Shown here in pieces: positions 1-15,500 of a stretch of 64,000 nucleotides of DNA. The DNA is taken from positions 1-64,000 of the forward strand of contig WNNJ02002192.1 of NCBI GenBank assembly GCA_012934845.2, written 5' to 3'. Numbering within the stretch: position 1 is the first letter of the stretch; each line of letters begins with the position of its first letter. A program made the position numbers and the translations under genes. The notes beneath the pieces were generated by a model, which was not told the DNA's origin, did not search any database, and saw only the letters and a list, made by a program, of their open reading frames with translations. This DNA comes from Pomphorhynchus laevis (lineage: Eukaryota > Acanthocephala > Palaeacanthocephala > Echinorhynchida > Pomphorhynchidae).

Positions 1-528
1 ATGTATTTATTTGAGTGAAACCTTGAAGTATTAGTGAGTCAACTAAATTGGATAAAGAAGTATTATATAGCCAGCTAAATTGAGTATAAAAAAATGAATA
101 GGTTCTATTAGAAAAATTGAAGGCTAAGATTGCGTTTACTCATAAGGTAAAAATTATTCTTTGAATTAATTTTTAGGAATAGACTAATAAATAATATACG
201 ATGTATCATAATTAAGATTATAGGCCATCTTGAGAACTGATATGTTATTATGCTTTGGCCTGAATTTTAATATTTTTTTTATAAATTTACTTATTTGGTC
301 TGTTAAAGGATACGCTAATTTTAACTACGCTATTTCATTAATTTACAAACTCACCTGACTATTACATTAATTTACAAACTCACCTTTTACATATCAGCGC
401 ATTTCTGTCGATAATTATAATTGCATTACTCAAGCTGCTTAGTCTGATAATAATGTTGACTAAATTGATAGCCTATTTATAATCACTGTCCTTATAATTT
501 TCTATTTACGCATGCACTTTTAAACAAA
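1..528. other. AT-rich stretch upstream of the first readable SMG5 exon
   Basis: I see no gene here. A 21-base string is repeated at 336-356 and 365-385 (unit about 29 bases), a small tandem duplication. The stretch could be the SMG5 promoter or an intron, depending on whether the exon at 529 is truly the first. Confidence 0.4.
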
Positions 529-548
529 ATGTTTATCATGCTGGGCTT
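529..548 (+). CDS. SMG5: possible first coding exon of SMG5
   Basis: A short ATG exon (M-F-I-M-L-G-L) ends at a GTAAAA donor, 58 bases before the acceptor of the exon at 607. Its phase 2 end fits the phase of that exon. Human SMG5 has about 20 more residues before the matching point, so the true first exon may lie upstream of the window. The call rests on splice phase only. Confidence 0.35.
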
Positions 549-3443
549 GTAAAACGCTTTTTTCTCTAAAATACTCGATATTTTTATTTATCTCTGTATT
601 TTGTAGGATATCAATTGAATTATCGAAGCGAATCGATGAACACCTTAGCAAAATTGATTCAAACAATGATCTTGGAATTCTATTTACATCACCTCTCATT
701 GTCTACCAAGAAAAGTTTGTTCGAAAATGCTGTTTAATAATTATCTGTTTTTGTATTTCCTTTCAGACTTAAATCTATTTGCGAAAGTTTAATCTACAAT
801 GAACCTCTGATTCATGGTCGCAAAGCCGAGGAGTACCTACGTCATAAGGTCTTTTGCAATACAATACAAAGATGCCGCCGTAATAAAGCTGTAAGTTGAT
901 TGTCTGTATTTTACCGAATTTGTTTAAAACACCATATTTTTGCTATCACTATGCCTTACGACATTGCTGCAAACTGTTTTGCTGATAATATCAATTTATC
1001 AATTCTGAATTTTGTTGAACTATACAATGTAGAATTAAGTAGGAATCGTTTCCTTGGTTTATTTAACCCCGGATTAATATACCTTAAGTTTAAGATCAAC
1101 ACTTTTACATGTTAGAGCACTATCGGGCAGACATCTTTTCCATGTGTCCATGATTTAGCAATAAATATTTGTTTAAAAAGAACTCTGCAAGGAAGTATGT
1201 CTCTTTTGCGTTGAATTCTTTAAGAACTTATCGTGCAAGCAATTCTGATTACTTTTTATTGTGGTAGTTATATTACAAATGCCAATACATTGTAAGCCTT
1301 TCATTCACTTTATGGTCATTAACAACATGTTAATCTGTAGCTCGAGAAGACATTTTTTAGCAATTATTTTTGCGTTTAATTTTCTAACAATTTAACTGCA
1401 TTTAGAATTTATCTTTCATTAAATTTTTGTGTTAATTATAAATGCCACTTTAGAATGCAATTACACAGATTATAAGGTAGTTTTATCTTTGTGTTTACCA
1501 ATTGTATTTCGATTTTCGTTTCGTTAAACTCAATAACGTGGATTTATATTCGTATTAAAGGTGACTTATAGTATTGATTCTTAAATGTTTTGTTTTTGTA
1601 AAATATTTTTTTATATATCAGCTATTACAAACTCTTAATGAATGTACTTGCCAACTGTTAAAACTGTAATAAAATATATAGCTGAATTGAACGGAATTCA
1701 TTGGCATTCTAATGAAATTCTTAATTCTGTAATCAGATGTATTCTTTATTATTTTCCAAACTAATCATCAGACAATAAAACAATACTGAAGTTGTATAAG
1801 CATATTTCTGAATAAACATTACAAAAATTTATTTTACCTATGTGAATATAGTACGTCATATAATAATGATCTTCTCGATCTGACATAAACAGAATTGACC
1901 TTTAAGCCAAATTCGTAAAGACTGAAAAATAGTTAATCTTAATCATGAATCTCGATAACTTATTCCATTGAGGTGTTTTCCCTTTTGACAATCGTTTGAC
2001 TGTATATAATAGAGATAAATTCATTCATAATTTCGATTCATAACGCTTAGATAAGCAATGATCAAACATGTTTAACCTGAGGACTCCTTGTAAATGTTCA
2101 ATCTCATCCATGACACTTTCATGTAATAACCAGAACATCTTTTTAATAGTTTCACAACAAAATAACATGAAGAAATTTTGAAATCATTTAGAGTTTCAGA
2201 TTCCAAATTAGTAAAGATACGCATTTATGCATATAAATGAGATTCAACTTTTTAAATAAATTTCATTTTTTACTCAAACCTCTTGCGTATGCAGTTTGGT
2301 TTTACTCTAATGAAACAGTAAAAATCACTGTTTAAGATTAATAAATATGGGTTTCAAAATAATAGAATTTACTTTGTATAACTAGGCTATGATTGAATAT
2401 TAAACATGTTATCTAATAATTAATTATCTATGTTATTAGTTTGTTCTTTAATTGCATACTATTCGATTATAATTACAAGATAATTGTATATTTATGAATC
2501 GTTTTATTTAATAGCAACTTATTATTTTCGGCATAGATTTTACAAGAAGACGTTACCATATTGAGACAGTATCGTCGTCATTTATACTCAGCGTTTGGTT
2601 TCTACCATCATCTGATATCTACATTGGTAGATAACTTCGACAATGTAACATTGGATCCCTTCTTTCACACCTCTTGTCCATATTCAGCTGAACGCTCCAT
2701 CTTACAGATCGATCAGGGTAATTTTGTAATTAGTTCACTAATTTTGTTGATATTTCAAGATAAATATTAATTAAATTTATTATATTTCTATTTAAAAAAT
2801 TATTTTCTAGAAATTTGTTTAATACTTTTAAAATAAAATAATATCAATTCTAATACTGTCAATGTCAATATAGTTAATACTTTCAATTTTAATACTAGCT
2901 GTTTAATATTTTCAAGCAATTTGTATCTTAGTTTAATATTTGAAGTCATTGTTTTTTTTCGTTTAATAAAGTTTTTAAAAATTTCAGTACAATTTCCAAT
3001 TAGCACATAACTAGCTTTAATGCGTTTACAAATTCAGATTAATCCTTAGATATATTATTTAACGAGTAAGATTTTGCATAGTACTTTTCTACTCGAATTT
3101 TCGTTTTACAGCTTATTAACAGCATTCAATAATCATTTCATATATTCCTAATTTTCCTATAGATACTAAGTATATATAACTTTAATAACTATGGTTTATG
3201 TCATTTAAGTTAAGTTTTCATGATAACAAACAAATAACGTTTTCTTTGTTTTTTTATAAATGTAACTTTGTGATAATTTTGAAATAATCGTTATACAATG
3301 ATCATTGCGGTAATGATTGTGCCACTACATTGGTATAATTCTGCTCCGCCTTTGCTAAGTAAATCGAAATCCCTAAAATATGTCATATTTCTATGTATGC
3401 TATTTTAATATTTAGTGTATAAATAATATATATCATAGATTAG

Positions 3444-3527
<84 letters not shown>

Positions 3528-6500
3528 GTATACATTATATATTCAACCATTCATTTAAAAAAGATGATAACTGACAAAATGGCAAATTCAAAAGCACACA
3601 TGTGGTGCGTTAATTGTTATTTTTAAAGTTTCTTAATCTTGACTTAAATTTCAATTAGTCAAGTGAAATGTCATCACCATTAAAGCATGTATGTAAAATG
3701 AATTTAACTTATGCTTTTCTTGCGATGAGTTTTTTCAACTCTTTCAAATGTCTACTCGAGTCGTAATATATTGACTGATTTCCCAATAGAGTATTCGTAA
3801 TAGTACACGGTACTTTGCTAATTTAAAGCTGTCTAAATGAACGAAACGTGATCATTGAATAAATTACGAATATTTAAAGGCTACTGCTTTACATAGTGAC
3901 ATTTAATAGAGCACGTACTCATTTAACGAGCGTTATGACATTCCTGTCATACAATGAATATTGCTGTCAAACGGGACCAAACAATATTTCTTTGTTCTAG
4001 TATCTATATTGATTTAATACTATATACTTGATTAACTTTATATTTCCTCGTTCTTGTGTATTTATCTGTTATAATGACGTTGATAGCTATTACATTAAAG
4101 AAGAAAATGCATTTATCAATATTTGTTTTTTTTTATTTTTAAATCGTTGTTATACTATATATTTATATGATAGACAGTAGTAATAAGGTTGCATTATTCT
4201 TTAATCTGAACCCTTAATTGCTGTATTTAAATTTAATGTAATGATTTGCAACTTTTAGATAAGTCAAAAATGTCGTCGCTTAATTGTTACTATCGAAAAG
4301 CTATACACAGATCTCTTATTAACATGGGTGACATAGGTAAGATTGTTTTTAAATCCACATAATAAAGTATTTTTACTAATATTTTCTCATAAAGAACTGT
4401 TCTCGTAAATATTTTTATTGTAATAGTTTTTCACCATTTTGTTAATTAGCGAAATCTCGACGCTAGCTTGTCTACAATTAATATATAAAGCTGCACCATA
4501 ACCATAATGTGAATTTAAATCTTGAGGAACATGAAATTTTGATTAATTTACAAAACCTAATCACATTATATCGTTTAATATCCTTGAGACTATATACTAG
4601 TTACGTTAGACATGACGAGAACACTTCAAACGCCACATTCCATACAAATACATATCAACAATAACATCACTAAACGCATCTGATATTAGAAAATTGAATA
4701 TTATTGTGTGCATTTATCTATTTAAATGTTTCTTTTAAATAAACAACATTATTTAACAGATGAAATAAGTGTTTTTGTTTTAGCGATATCTTAGCTAATT
4801 TTGAATAATTATAAATAATAAGCTGATATAACTTTTTAAAATCAATATTTATTCTAATTCTTGACCATGATAGTGTTTATCTTTGCCACACTTAAACCTT
4901 TTTTTAATTTTTAGCAAAATACCAGAATGAGCTAACTGACACTGTCGACCTTAGAATAGCTTATCGCTGCTATAAAATGGCAACACTGCTAGTCCCCGAA
5001 TCAGGTATGCATTGTGTAAAATATAAAAGTATTATTTAGTAATAATGATTCATATTTTAAAATATAACTACTGTTAGTAAATTAATTAATAATAGATAAA
5101 TTAGATAATAATTTAATTTAAAACAATTTAAATTATCATCAATTATTAATAACTCACTACAATAATTAGCTCTGCTGATTTAAGATTCAGCATTGAGATA
5201 TTATTTGATAAACAATAAAAATAACTGCATCGATTCTAATGATAATAATTTGATGATAAAAACGTTAGTTATAATCTTACGCCTTTTGTTAAATATAGTA
5301 ATAATATTTTACCGTTGATAGTGAAACTGATTAACAAGCATAATAAAATTTGTAGTTTGCTCAAATATTGGTGATTTTAATGAAGTCACTAGAGCGATCA
5401 TGCATCTACAATTTAGTTATCTGAACAACTGTTTTTATTCTGCAACATTAAAATAATTCGATGATATTTCTAACCTGAACATAGGTATGTTTAAAATTGT
5501 ATTAGCCTTAATTATTATTAGTCAACATTAACAGTATACAACTCCAGTAACTTAATCTTTACTTACTCGTAATAGCACCAGTAAATAACAAACACTTGTA
5601 AATAGTTTAACTTTTGGATATTTGATACTTTTCTTCTCAATGATAAATGTTTACTCATCTACATGTTAAATGATTTAAGTGCTGTTTTTAGGAGTTTCAC
5701 TTAACCAACTGGGAACTCTCTTTTCAAAATCCAATTACGGCTTTGATTCAGCGTACTATTACTTATCATGGTATGATGTTTTTAGATTTATCTTTTATGA
5801 TATAGAATAATTCTATTTGCTTTAGCCTAATGTGCCCTGAAGCATTTAATGGTGCCTACGACAATCTGAAATCAATTCTTAAAACACATTCTTGTCAAAA
5901 CTCAATTCAGCAATGTGCTGACACATGTTCAGTCGAAAGTAGTAAAAGTCCTGGACCATCTGAGAATCAAAAAACAGAATTAAAAAACAATCAAAATTCT
6001 GTTGACAATACATCCGGGTTTGTATATTTGACTGCCTTTATTTCAACCACAATAATAGTGTAATAATCTAATTTTGTGATTGTCTTACTTAAAATTGGCA
6101 TATATCATTTTCTGTATACCTTGCACAAATTAATGCTAAAAAATATTTTTATCCAAAGAATTGTATCTAAATAATTATACTTTGAATTTATAGTATAAAA
6201 ATTCGAATATGTGTATTCTGCTCAGCCCGAAAATCTGCCTCCCGACTCTCTGGATTTGATTGCATGCCTACTTCTGCTAATCAATACATTGATGTTTTCA
6301 ATGTTATACGTCGATGTGATCAAGCTTTTTTAAAAAAGAAAATATCTTTAACATATTATTTGAACTCATGCTTTTTCTGTCAATGTATCTACATAACACA
6401 ACATGTGTGTTGTTGGTTCGATTATTATTAAGATTTTAGTGCAAAGTGCATATCGTAACCAAGTAAATATTATTGTCAGCATAGCTGTCATTTCGTTTCT

Positions 6501-9500
6501 TGAATGCATGTTGACTGCCGATTTTAAATATCTAAAATATGTAATTACTACTCAATAATCATATAAAAGAATTAACCAAAGATCTTATTTTTAAATATTC
6601 GAATATTTATGAGCACTTCGCAAAAATAATATAAGGAGACATTTTTAAAAACAAAAATTGGTTTGCCAAAACGTATATATGCTCTTTATTTACAATATTT
6701 GTCATCCAATCAAAGCTGAAACCCAAATGTTCATAACTGTTTTTCTTAGTTTGTAAAATTCCGCTGCTGCATTTTGTCGTTCCTTTGAATGATCAATTAC
6801 TTGAATTGAAATAGTAATATCTTAATCTTAGAATAATGTTTATAAGTCATTATTTGTATGAATCGATTATTAGATAATTTACCATGTATTATATATAATT
6901 AAGAATTATTGGAATTAAATTAGAATTAAAATATTATAATCAAGCATTATGCTATCAGAAAGTACTGCTTTGTTATCAATTTCAGCTTCTATTCCAAAAT
7001 TTTCTGTAACATTTTATATAAAATTTTATCTAGCAATATAATATAAAACTACAATACAATATAATATTATATTTTAAAAATATTATTTAATATAATATTT
7101 AATATAATATACTACAATATAATGTTTTTATAAACGAATGTTCTAAATGAAATGGAATCTTAAAAACGACTTTATAATTTTGCGACGTTATTTGCCTTAA
7201 CATCAGTGATCAATAGTAACCGCATTATCTATTGAACAAATGTTTATTAGGGACCTGAATAAATATAATTTGTTTACTCACCCAAAATCGCGCAAATGAA
7301 GGCAGTTTATCTGAATATATTTACATTTCAATTTTCATAATACAGTTTTAGCTGGTAGTTATTACCGAAAAATTTTATAAACTTAATTTTTCTTTTATAA
7401 TAAATAGTTGAATGCAGAAAGTAGTGGATATCATTAGATTTTGTTTACCTCGACTAATTCAATTTTGCAATTCGTTTAGCAAACGTTTTGAACTGTTTTC
7501 GAAAATGCTTAAGATGAGCAACATGATCATTCTTCGCAATGAATTTTCGTAAGTAAATTATTTGTTGAAAAATAATCTTAATATATATTGTGTCAAATAA
7601 ACTTATTGATTTTCCTTTTTATTCTAGTGAAATGGAGCTACACGACACGGCGGAAAGCGTAATTATAAATTTCCAGTACTTCCTCGGTAGAGAGAAAACG
7701 ATAAATTTCAAACACAACTGCGAAATATGTGCATGTCTTAGCAAGCATTGTGATAACTTGCATGTTGAGGAGATATTTAAGATACTAATTACTTGCATGC
7801 TACTTACAGATATCACGGAAAAGAATCTAAAACGATGGCGAGACGGTATTGCTAATTTTCGTTGTTGCAATTTTACTAATAAGACTACCGTTGTTGGTGG
7901 ATTTATTCTGCAGCAAGGATTGATTGTCCTTGCTTTTTTACTACCATAAGTTATATGACATATCTACTATTCTTTACAATTTATATCAAATTTAATATTT
8001 AATATGAAATTTTATATTTATAGTTTTTATTTTATTATTATATCTAATATTAAATTCAAAAATATGATGAATTTCAATTGTTGTTGGCATTACATTTATG
8101 CCAAATTGACTATAACTTGTTAATTTAATATTTTTTTATAAATTTGAAATTTTGCAAATCAATAAAAATAGCTAATCATTCAATTATTATAATTTATTTT
8201 ATGTGGCAACTGCGGTAAACTGCTTACACTCCGACAATTTGCAAAAACGTAATTTAAGTAGCTGAACATGAACATTCGTTCTATTCGGTTTATAGTAACT
8301 GAAGTTAAAGTATTTCCTCCGCTTTTAGTTTTGATTTGATGATAGCAAAATATTCGTAATCTTACATTGTATCGGAATATTGCACTGCAGTTTCCACTTT
8401 ACATGTTTTCTACCGTGTACTAATGAGTCTACTAATAATGTCACTACTTCATGATATGCTTTTTTACTTCGTTTTTGCTTATCAAATCGAAAACTAATGA
8501 ATTGCTTTTAACTGATTTAGCCCCGAAAAAGCTGCGAGTTGCATTTTCTTTCACAATTTCTCTTGTTGTTGATCTAATGGATCGATTAATTGCTGATTAT
8601 ATTGCGTACTGTTATCAGCAAGGTAACAATCGATGGTTGAAAGCTGGTAAGTTTCATCATTAAATTTAAGATTTGTTAATCATAGCAATGAAAATTGTTA
8701 ATTTTAACTTTTCCTTATGCAATACTTCTTTTTACAATAGTTCAATTTACAAATTTTGTTCATAAATGTTTCCTAATTGTGCAATAACGTATTTGTAACA
8801 AGTCCAAATTTTTAGATAAATGGAGAATATAACTATTCTTAAATAAAATCTTATTAAGAAAATTTGATTTAGCTGCAGCTTTCAACTTTCTCATTCACTC
8901 TTTACGAGTTGGGAGATTTTGGGATTTGAAAAATTGATATAACTCCATGATAAATATCCGAAGACAGTTTAAATTCAAAATATGTATGTTATCCTTCCTG
9001 ATCGGTGCCTGCGAACTTTTAAGCTACGATCAATTAAATTGATAAAATCTTATAAATCAACTCAATTAGCTAAATCCATATTATATACATTAAACTAAAC
9101 TATAAAATTGAAAATCAATTAGCTAGATCCATATTATATACATTAAACTAACTATAGTCGAAAATATTATTTAAAAATGTAAAGTCATTGCTGCTTTATT
9201 ACTTAGAAGAATTTAAGGATGATTTAGTATTTTTTAAATAGCCTGATACATGTAATATACACTATTGAATGTACTACACTATTATATATAATATATACAC
9301 TATTATATTACCCTTATATTACACTATTATATACACTATTATATGTAATATACACTATTAAAATAAACAACGATATTATGTACAAAAAGTATTGCTGTCT
9401 TAAATGGATTAAACTTATATGCCTTGATCTAGCACATCAGATGTAACAATTTATACTAGTGATATATCACCTCTTAAATTACCATTACGTAAAAATACCA

Positions 9501-12500
9501 TTTATAAACTATTACCTCTTAATGATAAATTACCTCTTAAATAATAGATTTATCTAGAGTTATTTATTAATCTAACACAAAGTATTTTGTTTACTACCTA
9601 CCCATAAACCTATTTTTGAGTCATAAGTTTAAATATATTCATTTAGTTTCAATTACTTGTTGTTCATATATATAAGTCTCATTTTTATCAAGTTTGTATT
9701 TATTTCAGTAATAATATTATTCCAATAAAAAATATTAATTTAATTAAATAGGGTATTTGAATTTCAGTAAATTCAAACATTTAATATTAAATGTGTAATT
9801 ATTAAATTTAGTTTCTTTCGTTAAAACCAGTAATTGATATTTTATGTTTTTTTCGATAGTAGTGTTCCGTCCATTTTTATTTGAGTTTATACTCCAATAT
9901 GATCATATGCAATTTACATATTTTAATCTTATGTATTTAGATCGCCTAAGCAAATCACATTTTCATGAACAAGAGGTAATATTGCTTTAGAATATTCATT
10001 TAAATTAATTTTTGCATTTATGAAGAACTCAAGTGAATCTGATCGATCTTCTGTTTCATCTACTAACAAAGATCAAGGTAATTTTATATTTTATATTTAT
10101 CAAATGCAAAATTTATAAGATTTCAAAAGTGCACAGTCTTTTAAAATTAAAACCTTTAAACAGCTTGGTCATTTTACAAACATCATATTATCTACTCTAC
10201 AATTCAAGAACATTTATATTTTATCTTAGCTATATGAACGAGGGTATTTTAGTTGCGTAGCATTTGTAGACTTTTATGTTACATAGAAACATAAATTTAT
10301 CTTAATAGAAACAAACAATTTAGCTTTTGCATCTGGAAGAATGCAACAGTTAAAATTTTTTATGGTGTATTGTTGATGTTTGTCGATTTCTGCGATTTAA
10401 GTTTTCACAATTTAATCTTGCAATAAATCATAGGTTTTCATTTTTATATTTAAAACAAATATGAGCAGATGTTTTTAACAATGCGCATAATATGTAAGAT
10501 GTTAAACTAATCATAATGCAAAGTTATTTTGCTGCAAATATTTTAATGGTTAACACAAATGAAGTTTGTGCTATTTCTGTAATTAGGATGTTATTAAGCT
10601 TTTTATTGTAAACTTAAATACGTTCTATTGTATTTAGTTAAATGCAATAAAATCAAAAATGTTTAATCTTTGATCAAAAAATTAATCAAAAATCATACAT
10701 TAATGTGAGTAATGGTTGCAAATATGCTTTCCATTTTTATGTAAATTACTAAAAGCGTACAATTGCTTCTGGATTTATTATTGTTTGTATCAAAACATTA
10801 TTGTATACATCTAAAGATAATATTCTTTTTATATGTTCTTACTATAAATGTAGAGTTATATTTTCTTTTAAAATTTTGCCAAAACACTCATTACTATGTT
10901 GGTTCGCTTTTATAAAGTCTCTTGCTATTTAAACCAACCTATCTTTATTTACAGATCTAGAAACACTATGTAAAAACTTTGAGTTTGGAGCCGCCAGTAA
11001 TCTATTTTCGGAGTTGTCAAATTACCAGCCTTCTGATGACAACGATGTCTTCACCAACGAACTATTTTACAACAATAACAGCATTCCAGATGCACCTCCA
11101 GGTAATCTAGGACAAGCTTTTTATAACTTATCTATTAGTATATTTTTTGCGATATTTTGGAGATAATTATTACTACCATATGCCTTAAAAACATCTAAAT
11201 TACATGTATCTATAATTTTACATATTGTAATCATGATGTTGATGTTATTTACTACCAAATTATTATCATTTAAAAGTAATTATATACTTTATTCTTTTAA
11301 ATTTTAATCTGCATAATAAACGAATGTACTATTTCTATGAATTCAAATGCCCAAATGCTTTAATTGAGAATACTGATGTTAAGTCGATCTTCAATTTGAA
11401 CGATAATTTGTACATTCACGCGCTTATCTGATTTGCATGTTTGTGATCGTTAAACCGCATGCGATATCTAATGGCTGAGGAATTATTTCATAATATATGA
11501 AGATGTATAGGTCGAAAGTTTTAAAATAATAGCCGTTCTTTGTGGATTTTCGATTTCTTAAATTTTAATATATTGAACATCCGCGCACTACACCTATATA
11601 TAGATTTATTGCTAATTATTACCAATCTTTTGTAATTTTAATTTGACTGATTTAACTATATTTTAGTATTTTACTATAATAATATTGGACTTATAATAAT
11701 CTTGTCATGTAAAAAATTATGCATAAGTCAAAATCAACCGTAACTCTACCCAATTGATAGTTTTACTCATACTTATTAAGCTTTGCAAGGATAGTACAGT
11801 CATAAAGAATTTGATATTGTGCAAATGCAAATTTGTATTAAAAAATATAATTCTGAAAAATTCATAATCGAACGTCGACATATCGGTATTACATTGCGGC
11901 GGCGTGTTAAAAGACATTAAAAGACACTGCAATTGTCAACGTGCCTTTTAATTTGGTTGAGCAAAAATTGTTTTTGACACATATTGATTTAAAAACATGC
12001 ACTTCGAAGAGGAATTTATTTTTAAACGTCGAAATGTTCTTCAACAATAATTGCCTTAATCGTTTCGTTTTATTTATATACTTATGTTATTAAAATATCA
12101 ATTTATTCTATATAGTTTTATAAATTTACATGAACGAAGTAAGAGAGTTAAAAATTTCTATTACAAAAATTCACAATATTTTTGAAAATTATAAGCAGAT
12201 TTTTAAACATAATAGTCACACGTCTTTATTGTACTAAAGTTTCCTTCGATACAAAATCTTCTTCATTTTACCAAACATATTTTTGTTTTAATGTGTAATA
12301 ACGGTGTTGTTTTCTTAGTTTTCTAATCTATTTATATCCTTACAATTGACAATTGATTTTTATAGGCATGGAAAATGACATTGAAGTTCAAAGTGCCATA
12401 CAGTTAGCATTAAACTTGGCTAATTTTAAAATTGAAACAGACGTTGCTTTAAGTACCCACTCCGATGACAGTAGCAAAAGTGGTAAGCAACGTATATTTG

Positions 12501-15500
12501 CATATTATTTTTAAGAGCTAACTAATATAAAACATATTTTAATCTTTAAGATTTTGTTTCAAACTCTGAAGGCGATTCTGATGAACAAGATTGCTTGAGG
12601 TTAGTGTTGATCATATTTTGTAGCGCAAATTGCATTTTTGATATGAATTCATTTACAGGTCAAAATCAAATACTTTGAATGGCATTGAAGCGGCTATGAA
12701 CAACCCGTTATTACCCATACTTCATATCGTTTTTGCATGGATTTCTTCTAAAAAACGATACGTGGATTGTATGACAGTCGTGAGTAGCATTTTATTTTAC
12801 TAAAAATTTAGATTATTTCCAGTTTTAAAACCGAAATTAGTTTCTAGACAAACAGGTTTTACTTCTAAAAGACATGTTTGCATCGCTTTAAAACTGTTAA
12901 TGCAAAAAGTTATCAACTGTGCTAGTTTGAATAATTATCAGTTTATCTGTTTGCATGTAATACTAGGCTTTATTCGTAATATATATATGCGCTCTTTAGT
13001 TGTAATAATATATGTATGCGCTCTTTAGTGCGCTCTTTAGTTGATGTTTTTTATGCGCTCTTTAGTTGTAATAATATTGAATAAGACTGATATATATATA
13101 TATACTTTATTTTATCTAATCAAATATGTTTTCTAATGTTATACTTAAGAATTTAGCTTTAGTTTGGATACCGACATCTTATTTTTGCTTGTTAAATGCA
13201 GAATTATTCTATTTCTTAACACTGATACAATGCAATAATGTACATAGTGTTTTAAATTTCGTTGAAATTATGTCCTAATCACTTGTAAAACGTCTGACAA
13301 AATTCGACTGTTATTTTTCTATATGTTATCTACTCTATAGGTATCCCTTTCTTTCTGGAGCAAAATGTCATTTATGCTGAATTTGTTGCCTCATGAAAAC
13401 GAAATATTCGAATCCCGTAATATTTGTAAAAAGCCGCAAACTTTTGTTATTGATTTTATGTTTCTGTAGATATATGCGTTGACAAAGATATTCAAAAGAT
13501 ACTATACCAGCCTGAAATTCTGTGTTCTACGAAATGGACAGATATATTATTAAGTGAAGAAGTTGAGTTTTGCTATCTAGAATCAATTCGATCAAAGAGA
13601 CAAAATTTACACTTAAATGTTGTCAACTATCTCTCTTCCTTCGACGAAGTAAGTAGCTTATACTTTTCCCGTTTGAATGCATTTTTTATTTTGATTAAAT
13701 TAAAATGAATGCGTCAATTTAAATTAAATTAGATTAAAATAAATATCCGTCAATTTTTAAAGTACAGCATTTTGCTTTGAATGACTTCTTTTTATATTCT
13801 TTAGTTCGACATTTACCGCGTAATCTTTAAAATTTGCATTTTGACATAAATAGTATTTTAAAAATGCTATTGTTTTAATATGGTCAATGTTCAATCGTTA
13901 GCGCATAATATATTCATATACAATCACGGCCGTGATTATATGTAATAATCAGCCATTATTAATCACTGATTAGTGTTATTATCCGTGATTATATGTAATA
14001 ATCACGGTCATTGATTAATACTGTGTGGTCATTCAATTATCACTTTTAAAGTAAAAATTTAAACGATTATCTTTTTATGTACAAATATGTTTAATAATAA
14101 ATCTATAGCTGTTTGTCAAATTTATTTAAGCTGTTGTTCATATTGCTGCCAAAGCATTTGTGAAATACTATTACTAGAGTACCAGGTTTATATCAAGCAT
14201 TTTGATGATCCATTATTTAATTATATTTTGAAGTCTTAATGATTGATAATTTTTTATTTTAGCTTATCACGTCATTTTCCTAATTCACTGATAATTGTAC
14301 TAAATCGAAATTTATTTTATGCGCTCTTTAGTTGTAATAATATTGAATAAGACTGATTTTTATAAAATTAAAGTAAATGTAGCCCCTGATCTTGGTATCA
14401 AGTCACAGATAGAGAGAGAGCAAATATACTACTGCTGCTGCCAGAGTGTATATATTCACAATAACACGACAAATTTCAATCTTTCTGAACGAGCACTAAT
14501 CTAAATAAATACAAATAATCTTGTTTAATATACGACTTGTTTCAATAAAATTTGTGACCATCAGTAAAACCGATGTTGAGAAAACGTTTTATTACTGCTT
14601 ATTATAGTTTTAACGATGTTCTTAAAAAATTTGATATCAACTTTTTAAAAATCACAATGTTATTCTTGCTTCATTGTGTAGACTATTCTTCGAATAATCG
14701 CTGTCCGACGATTTGGGTATTTAATGGCTGGGATTTTTTCCACATTTACAAACAAAAACAACAATAATTGTCAACATTCAATGAATACCAACTTTCAATT
14801 TGATTCAGCTGTCAAAGTTTTCTCTGCCCACAACACTAAGGAACTTGAGGTAATTATTGTTTATATAAAATCGATATAGATCCAAATCGTATATATCACT
14901 TTGATTGGTAAATGTTATTTGATGTTTATCTAAATAATCAAAATATGATACTTTAGAATAATAAACTAATATACCTAAAAATAGTGTATAGAAATACACC
15001 ATTAAAAAAAAATACAAAAAAACTTAATTTGCATGTCTCTACATGTTTTTATTACAATTATTTATAAATTATCAATATAAATTGATTAAATTCTAAGATG
15101 CGGTTATTCTCTATTAATATTGTTGATAATTATAGTTAGTCTCTCTATTGTTGATAATTACTACTGGTTATATTATAATTGGTGACACTTTAATGGAAAT
15201 TCCCAACGTTGAATTGGAATTTCTCTACTGATGATTATGAATAGTCTCTTTAAATTGCAAATTCACAACGGTGATTTGTTATTACTCGAAACGGAAGTGA
15301 GACGATTTTATTCTGAGTTAGGATATATCATTATGGATATAAACAATTACTTCCGTGGAATTTTGGAGCAGGATCAAATAACACTCATTTACTTTCAATA
15401 AACAATTACGTAAAATGCTAGATTAGCATTGGGTTCAATTTAGATGACTGTTATTATATATTGGAAAAATTCTTATAATCAATTGGAAAATCTAAAAAAT

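Noticed and set aside
3449-3525. (AT)n tract as an origin or promoter
   Set aside because: Plain intronic microsatellite with nothing around it to support a function.
7590-7949. A 119-codon stand-alone gene
   Set aside because: The middle is SMG5 exon 11 (7628-7845), and both ends are intron sequence past a GT donor and an AG acceptor.
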